Source: Methanosphaera sp. rholeuAM130 (lineage in GTDB: Archaea; Methanobacteriota; Methanobacteria; Methanobacteriales; Methanobacteriaceae). Taken from it: a DNA stretch of 10,203 nt. The translations under genes and the position numbers were made by a program. Position 1 is the first letter of the stretch; every line of letters begins with the position of its first letter. Location of the stretch: assembly GCA_003266065.1 (NCBI GenBank), contig MUZY01000028.1, forward strand, positions 5,905-16,107. Direction: 5' to 3'. The notes under the pieces are model-generated. The model was not told the DNA's origin and did no database searches. It worked only from the letters and a program-made list of their open reading frames with translations. Shown here in pieces: positions 6,402-10,203 of the stretch.

Positions 6402-7451
6402 ATGATATCCGATAGAAAATTAGCACATTTGGAAATCTGTAAAAACTGTGATGTGGAACATCATAGAACCACCGGATTTGAAGATATTGAATTAATTCAC
6501 AGATCACTTCCGGAAGTGGATTTTGATGAAATTGACACGTCAATTGAATTTCTGGGAAAAACGTTGGAATCACCACTAATAATATCTGCAATTACAGGTG
6601 GACATTCAGCAAGCAAAGAGATAAACGAAAATTTGGCCATTGCATGTGAAAGATGCAATATAGCCATGGGTGTAGGCAGTCAAAGAGCTGGAATAACAAA
6701 TCCGGAACTGACGGATACCTTCACGGTAGTTAGAGACAAGGCACCACATGCCGTCATTATTGGAAATATCGGTGCCCCACAGGTTGAATATGCCAGCAGT
6801 GCCATAGACATGTTGGATTGTGATATATTGGCAATACATTTAAATCCGTTGCAGGAGATTATTCAACCCGAAGGAGATATAAACGCCAAAGGTTATGTGG
6901 ATTCCATAAGCCAAATCTGTCAAACGATAGACAAACCAATCATGGCAAAGGAAACCGGTGCAGGCATATCCAAAAAGGATGCACAGATACTTGAAAGAAT
7001 AGGCATTGATGCAATTGACATCGAAGGTGTTGGAGGTACCAGCTGGTCAGCAGTTGAAACATACCGGGCAGATAATCCCGATCTTGGAAACTTATTCTGG
7101 GATTGGGGTATTACAACCAGCGTCAGTACTGTTGAAGTACTTGAATCAACACATCTGCCCGTAATCTCATCGGGTGGTATAAGAAATGGTCTTGAAGCTG
7201 CTAAAGCCATCAGTTTAGGGGCCACTGGCGTAGGTATGGCATTGCCATTTTTAAAGCATGCCTATTGTGGACATGAATATGTGGAAGAAAAAATCAATCA
7301 ATTTACGAATGAATTAAAAACAGCAATGTTCTTGGTTGGAGCAGAGAATATTAAACAATTACAGGAAAGTAGATTAGTAATAACTGGAAAGACTAGAGAA
7401 ATATTAACAGAACTGGGTATAGACACGAAAAAATATGCAAGGAGGATATAG
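6402..7451 (+). CDS. fni: Isopentenyl-diphosphate delta-isomerase, type 2 (FMN-dependent)
   Basis: This 349-residue alpha/beta-barrel flavoenzyme interconverts isopentenyl and dimethylallyl diphosphate using reduced FMN, NAD(P)H and Mg2+, and so makes the primer used by the prenyl synthase downstream. Type 2 signatures run through the whole length: RKLAHL at 5-10, SAITGGH at 62-68, GVGSQRAG, the HLNPLQE motif (H146, N148, Q151, E152; Gln/Glu bind substrate and metal), KETGAGIS, GGTSWS at 211-216 and the C-terminal phosphate-binding SSGGIRNG...GATGVGMALPFL region. Length and motif order match the family, and no residue is obviously missing. It is unrelated to the type 1 (Nudix) isomerase. Its last codons also contain the ribosome binding site of the next gene. 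Confidence 0.95.
   Translation: MISDRKLAHLEICKNCDVEHHRTTGFEDIELIHRSLPEVDFDEIDTSIEFLGKTLESPLIISAITGGHSASKEINENLAIACERCNIAMGVGSQRAGITNPELTDTFTVVRDKAPHAVIIGNIGAPQVEYASSAIDMLDCDILAIHLNPLQEIIQPEGDINAKGYVDSISQICQTIDKPIMAKETGAGISKKDAQILERIGIDAIDIEGVGGTSWSAVETYRADNPDLGNLFWDWGITTSVSTVEVLESTHLPVISSGGIRNGLEAAKAISLGATGVGMALPFLKHAYCGHEYVEEKINQFTNELKTAMFLVGAENIKQLQESRLVITGKTREILTELGIDTKKYARRI
7440..7445 (+). promoter_or_regulatory. Ribosome binding site of rnj inside the end of fni
   Basis: AGGAGG lies in the last sense codons of fni (the two Arg codons before the final Ile) and ends seven bases before TTG at 7453. The in-frame ATG at 7435 lies upstream of this site and has no ribosome binding site of its own, so this element decides the start of the RNase J gene. 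Confidence 0.65.
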
Positions 7452-7452
7452 T

Positions 7453-8796
7453 TTGACAATCGAAGTAATAGCAGTTGGAGGATATGAAGAGATAGGAAAG
7501 AATATGACGGCAGTAAAAGTAAATGACGACGTAGTCATATTCGATATGGGTATACACTTGGACAGACTGCACATACACGAAGATACCGATATAGCAAGAA
7601 TGCACAGTTTGGATTTAATTGAAAGGGGAGTAATACCTGACGATACCCTGATGCGTGATGTGGACGGTAAAGTACGTGCAATAGTATGTACACACGGTCA
7701 CTTGGATCACATCGGTGCAATAGCAAAGCTGGCACACAGATATGAAGCACCAATCATAGCAAGTCCATACACAATGGCCTTGATTGAAAAAACAATTCAG
7801 GGAGAACGTAAGTTTAAGGTAAACAATCCCTTAAAATCAGTGAATCCTGGTGAAAAAATACAGATATCACCAAATCTTACACTTGAATTTGTAAGAACAA
7901 CCCACAGTATACCACATACAATAACAGCGGCATTACACACTCCTGAAGGAGTAATAATATATGCAAATGACTTTAAATTCGATAATCATCAGATGGTTTC
8001 ACCGCCACCTGATTACAGAAGATTCAGAGAATTAGGTAAAAAAGGAGTTAAAGTAGCGATACTTGATACAACAAACATCAAGGAAAAACAGCAAAGCAAA
8101 ACATACTCTGAACAAATAGCACGAGACTTACTTAAGGATGTTCTTAAAGGACCACTGGAAGAAAGAACAGGATTAATCGTCACGACTTTTTCCAGTCACA
8201 TTGAAAGAATACAGGCTATTACCAAAATAGCTGAAAGAAGTCGAAGAAAGATTATGCTGCTCGGTAGGTCAATGGAACGCTACTGTTCCATAGCCGAGTC
8301 AATGGGTATATTGAACCTTCCTAGAAACGTAAGCGTATACGGTAATTCAAAGTCCATCAACAAGGCACTGGCAAGGGCTAATGAAAATAGGACAAAATAC
8401 ATGTTGATAGTAACGGGTCATCAGGGAGAACCGGATGCACTGCTTCCTCGAATAGCAGCCAACAAAACGAATTTCGAAATAAAACCGGGGGATAATGTTA
8501 TATTCTCAGCTACAACAATTCCTAATCCAATAAATCTAGCCAATAGGAATTTATTGGACAGACGTCTTAAGGAAAGAGGTGCAAGAATATACAATAATGT
8601 CCACGTATCAGGACACGCCGGACCAGAAGATATGAGAGACTTCATTAGAATGCTGCAACCTCAGCATTTAATTCCGGCACACGGTGATTTAAGTCATCTT
8701 TCAGCATTTGTGGAACTGGCGGAAGAAGAAGGATATAAATTAGGTAATGATGTACATATACTAAGAAATGGACAAGCACAAGTATTTAATAGGTGA
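7453..8796 (+). CDS. rnj: Archaeal RNase J (beta-CASP metallo-beta-lactamase exoribonuclease)
   Basis: A 447-residue Zn-dependent ribonuclease of the kind that degrades RNA 5' to 3' in Euryarchaeota. The metallo-beta-lactamase motifs are complete: D31 (motif 1), THGHLDH with H81, H83, D85 and H86 (motif 2), H151 (motif 3) and D173 (motif 4). The beta-CASP part follows, with LDTTN, SGHAGPEDM (H388) and IPAHGDLSHL (H410). Length is typical of archaeal RNase J, shorter than bacterial RNase J because the C-terminal extension is lacking. I place the start at TTG 7453: it follows AGGAGG by seven bases and gives an N-terminus (LTIEVIAVGGYEEIGKNM) like the family's; the ATG at 7435 would add six residues and overlap fni. 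It lies one base after fni and shares the isoprenoid operon. A link between RNA turnover and lipid synthesis is suggested only by position. Confidence 0.92.
   Translation: MTIEVIAVGGYEEIGKNMTAVKVNDDVVIFDMGIHLDRLHIHEDTDIARMHSLDLIERGVIPDDTLMRDVDGKVRAIVCTHGHLDHIGAIAKLAHRYEAPIIASPYTMALIEKTIQGERKFKVNNPLKSVNPGEKIQISPNLTLEFVRTTHSIPHTITAALHTPEGVIIYANDFKFDNHQMVSPPPDYRRFRELGKKGVKVAILDTTNIKEKQQSKTYSEQIARDLLKDVLKGPLEERTGLIVTTFSSHIERIQAITKIAERSRRKIMLLGRSMERYCSIAESMGILNLPRNVSVYGNSKSINKALARANENRTKYMLIVTGHQGEPDALLPRIAANKTNFEIKPGDNVIFSATTIPNPINLANRNLLDRRLKERGARIYNNVHVSGHAGPEDMRDFIRMLQPQHLIPAHGDLSHLSAFVELAEEEGYKLGNDVHILRNGQAQVFNR
8791..8796 (+). promoter_or_regulatory. Ribosome binding site of idsA overlapping the rnj stop codon
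   Basis: AGGTGA contains the TGA stop of rnj and matches the 3' half of the archaeal AGGAGGTGA Shine-Dalgarno sequence, ending five bases before ATG 8802. It favours that ATG over the GTG at 8793, which has no binding site upstream. Ribosomes finishing rnj would be placed directly on idsA. Confidence 0.55.
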
Positions 8797-8801
8797 TTAT
8801 A

Positions 8802-9788
8802 ATGTCAGATGTAATGGAGATATTAAAGAAATATTCAGTAGATGTGGATAAGGAGATAGAATTGGCTCTTAGTACATTAGAGCCGGATACATTAAAAGAT
8901 TCATCAGCTCATCTAATAAAAGCCGGCGGTAAAAAATTCAGACCGGCATTAGCTGTACTTAGCTGTCAAGCTGTTGGAGGAGAAACTGATAAGGCACTTA
9001 AAACAGCGGCTGCCTTGGAATTGATTCATACTTTCAGTCTTATACATGACGATATAATGGATAACGACGATACTCGTCGTGGCATGAAAGCCGTACATAA
9101 GATTTGGGGTGAACCGTTGGCAATATTGGCCGGAGATACATTATTTGCAAAGGCATATGAAACGATTATTAAAACGGCCGACGACAATATTGCATATGAA
9201 AGGGTAATCGATGCCCTGCGTGTAATGGTTGATTCATGTATCAAGATATGTGAAGGTCAGGCACTTGACATGGCATTCGAGGATACATTCGAAGTAACAA
9301 AGGATGAATACATGAATATGATATACAAGAAAACCGGTGCATTGATTACCGGTGCTACAACAGCAGGTGCCATTATCGGCGGAGCCACATCCGATCAGAT
9401 AAAGGCACTGGACACCTACGGCAGAAAAATCGGTTTGGCCTTCCAGATACAGGATGATTATATTGACTTGACCGGTGATGAATCTATAGGTAAACCTGTA
9501 GGCAGTGACCTTGTTGAAGGCAAAAAGACTTTAATGGTAGTTTATGCCTTGGAAAAGGCTAACAAAGAAGATCATGATAGGCTTATCGAATTGCTTGAAG
9601 CTAATGACGAAAGTATTATACCGGAAGCTATGGGAATACTTGAAAAATATGGTGCTATCGATTATGCCCGTGTCGTTGCATATGATTGCGTGATAGAAGC
9701 TAAAGAAGCTTTAATGTTCTTGCCGGACAGTGATGCTAAGGACGCTTTAAACAAACTGGCCGATTTTGTATTTACAAGAAAAGCTTAA
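8802..9788 (+). CDS. idsA: Short-chain polyprenyl diphosphate synthase (farnesyl/geranylgeranyl)
   Basis: This 328-residue all-helical trans-prenyltransferase condenses isopentenyl diphosphate onto allylic diphosphates to make the C15/C20 precursors of archaeal ether lipids. The two metal-binding Asp-rich motifs are clear: DDIMDNDDTRRG beginning at D83 (first motif, DDxxD 83-87) and QDDYID with D218, D219 and D222 (second motif). KAGGKKFRPAL near the N-terminus binds isopentenyl diphosphate. F78, five residues before the first motif, is the position that limits chain length in archaeal geranylgeranyl synthases and argues against long-chain products. The best-known homologue in Methanothermobacter is bifunctional (C15 and C20). 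ATG 8802 was preferred over GTG 8793 because of the AGGTGA five bases upstream. It is the last gene of the operon, followed by T-rich terminators. Confidence 0.94.
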   Translation: MSDVMEILKKYSVDVDKEIELALSTLEPDTLKDSSAHLIKAGGKKFRPALAVLSCQAVGGETDKALKTAAALELIHTFSLIHDDIMDNDDTRRGMKAVHKIWGEPLAILAGDTLFAKAYETIIKTADDNIAYERVIDALRVMVDSCIKICEGQALDMAFEDTFEVTKDEYMNMIYKKTGALITGATTAGAIIGGATSDQIKALDTYGRKIGLAFQIQDDYIDLTGDESIGKPVGSDLVEGKKTLMVVYALEKANKEDHDRLIELLEANDESIIPEAMGILEKYGAIDYARVVAYDCVIEAKEALMFLPDSDAKDALNKLADFVFTRKA

Positions 9789-9803
9789 ACATTCTCTTCT
9801 TAA

Positions 9804-9834
9804 TTTTCTTTTTTTCATAAATTGTTATTTTTTT
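9804..9834 (+). terminator. Tandem oligo-T terminators ending the isoprenoid operon
   Basis: TTTT at 9804-9807 and two runs of seven T residues (9809-9815 and 9828-9834) start 15 bases after the idsA stop, with no strong hairpin. Repeated T tracts of this type are efficient archaeal terminators and mark the end of the five-gene unit. Confidence 0.65.
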
Positions 9835-9924
9835 ATTATTTTAATTATAATGTACATAGTTGTCTTATTGTATATATTAAATCATTTATTGATTATTATT
9901 ATCTTAGAAAAAATTTCAACATAA

Positions 9925-9956
9925 AAGTATTTTACTGAAGTATTCCATATAATAAT
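9925..9956 (+). promoter_or_regulatory. Candidate promoter/operator region of the ferritin gene
   Basis: Two AAGTATT copies lie at 9925-9931 and 9938-9944 with a 13-base period, directly before a TATA-like CCATATAATAAT at 9945-9956. A TATA box here would start transcription close to 9973, which leaves a leader almost too short for the AGGAGA site at 9971-9976; another TATA-like stretch at 9870-9879 would give a leader of about 85 bases. Which one is used cannot be told from the sequence. Repeats next to a ferritin promoter could be the site of a metal- or redox-responsive regulator, which is an inference. Confidence 0.25.
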
Positions 9957-9985
9957 ATTAACAATAGTACAGGAGATAAAAAAAT

Positions 9986-10203
9986 ATGTTAGATGCAAAA
10001 ATGGAACAAGCACTAAATGATCAATTGAACGCTGAAATGGCTTCAGGATACCTATACCTATCCATGGCCACTTACTTTGAAGATAAAGACTTGCCGGGTT
10101 TCGGACATTCCTTAAGGCTTCATGCCGAAGAGGAACTCGAACATGCAATGAGATTCTATGATTACATATTAAGAAAAGGCGGAAGCGTTAAACTGCAAGC
10201 TAT
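9986..10203 (+). CDS. ftn: Ferritin, bacterial (FtnA) type, N-terminal part
   Basis: Seventy-two codons plus two bases are visible before the window ends, slightly under half of a usual 165-175 residue ferritin. The protein would store iron as a 24-subunit cytoplasmic shell that oxidises Fe(II). Ferroxidase ligands fall at the same numbers as in E. coli FtnA: E17, E50 and H53, with the conserved Y24; the segment EEELEHAMRFYDYI and the following RKGG are also typical. Helix A and most of helix B are present; the ligands of helices C and D lie outside. Haem-binding Met52 of bacterioferritin is Glu52 here, so a haem-free ferritin is more likely. AGGAGA (9971-9976) precedes the ATG by nine bases. 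The gene stands apart from the isoprenoid operon, behind its own spacer. Confidence 0.9.
   Translation, partial: MLDAKMEQALNDQLNAEMASGYLYLSMATYFEDKDLPGFGHSLRLHAEEELEHAMRFYDYILRKGGSVKLQA

Noticed and set aside
9882..10148. 88-codon minus-strand frame across the ferritin start
   Set aside because: It overlaps the ferritin coding sequence, whose ferroxidase residues are in perfect register; the minus frame has no motif.

Overview
The window looks like chromosomal DNA from a methanogenic archaeon of the order Methanobacteriales, most probably a gut-type lineage such as Methanosphaera or Methanobrevibacter. The grounds are the archaeal isoprenoid gene set (mevalonate kinase, isopentenyl phosphate kinase, type 2 IPP isomerase, archaeal RNase J, short-chain prenyl diphosphate synthase), the AGGAGG/GGAGGT ribosome binding sites, TATA-type promoters, oligo-T terminators, very AT-rich spacers, and the tail of a Thr/Asn/Val-rich adhesin-like surface protein. 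The genus is an inference.

Layout: all seven recognised genes are on the + strand. (1) 1-144 is the 3' end of a large surface/adhesin-like gene, closed by a T-rich terminator. (2) 145-605 is a 461-base AT-rich spacer with a compound hairpin, a 27-base-period direct repeat lying in a tiny hydrophobic ORF, a perfect 12-base palindrome and a TATA box. (3) 606-4145 encodes a 1179-residue protein that joins an N-terminal SWIM zinc finger to a C-terminal SNF2 ATPase. (4) 4146-4588 is a second AT-rich spacer with an oligo-T terminator, a cluster of potential RNA stems at 4264-4381 and the promoter of the next operon. (5) 4589-9788 is a compact five-gene operon, mvk-ipk-fni-rnj-idsA, with gaps of 10, 42, 1 and 5 bases between genes and no internal terminator. 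(6) 9789-9985 is a terminator/promoter spacer. (7) 9986-10203 is the first 72 codons of a bacterial-type ferritin, cut by the window edge.

The operon supplies the kinase that enters the archaeal mevalonate route (MVK), the kinase that makes isopentenyl diphosphate from isopentenyl phosphate (IPK), the isomerase that makes dimethylallyl diphosphate (Fni), and the chain-elongating synthase that builds farnesyl/geranylgeranyl diphosphate for ether-lipid membranes (IdsA). A 5'-3' exoribonuclease of the beta-CASP family (RNase J) sits between fni and idsA. The start sites of rnj and idsA suggest tight translational linkage: the rnj ribosome binding site lies inside the last codons of fni and its start is a TTG, and the idsA ribosome binding site overlaps the rnj stop codon.

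I found no mobile element, CRISPR array, tRNA or rRNA, and no clear evidence of an entirely new system. The items most worth a second look are the SWIM-SNF2 fusion with its long unassigned middle, the RNase J gene embedded in lipid-precursor metabolism, and the structured spacers.
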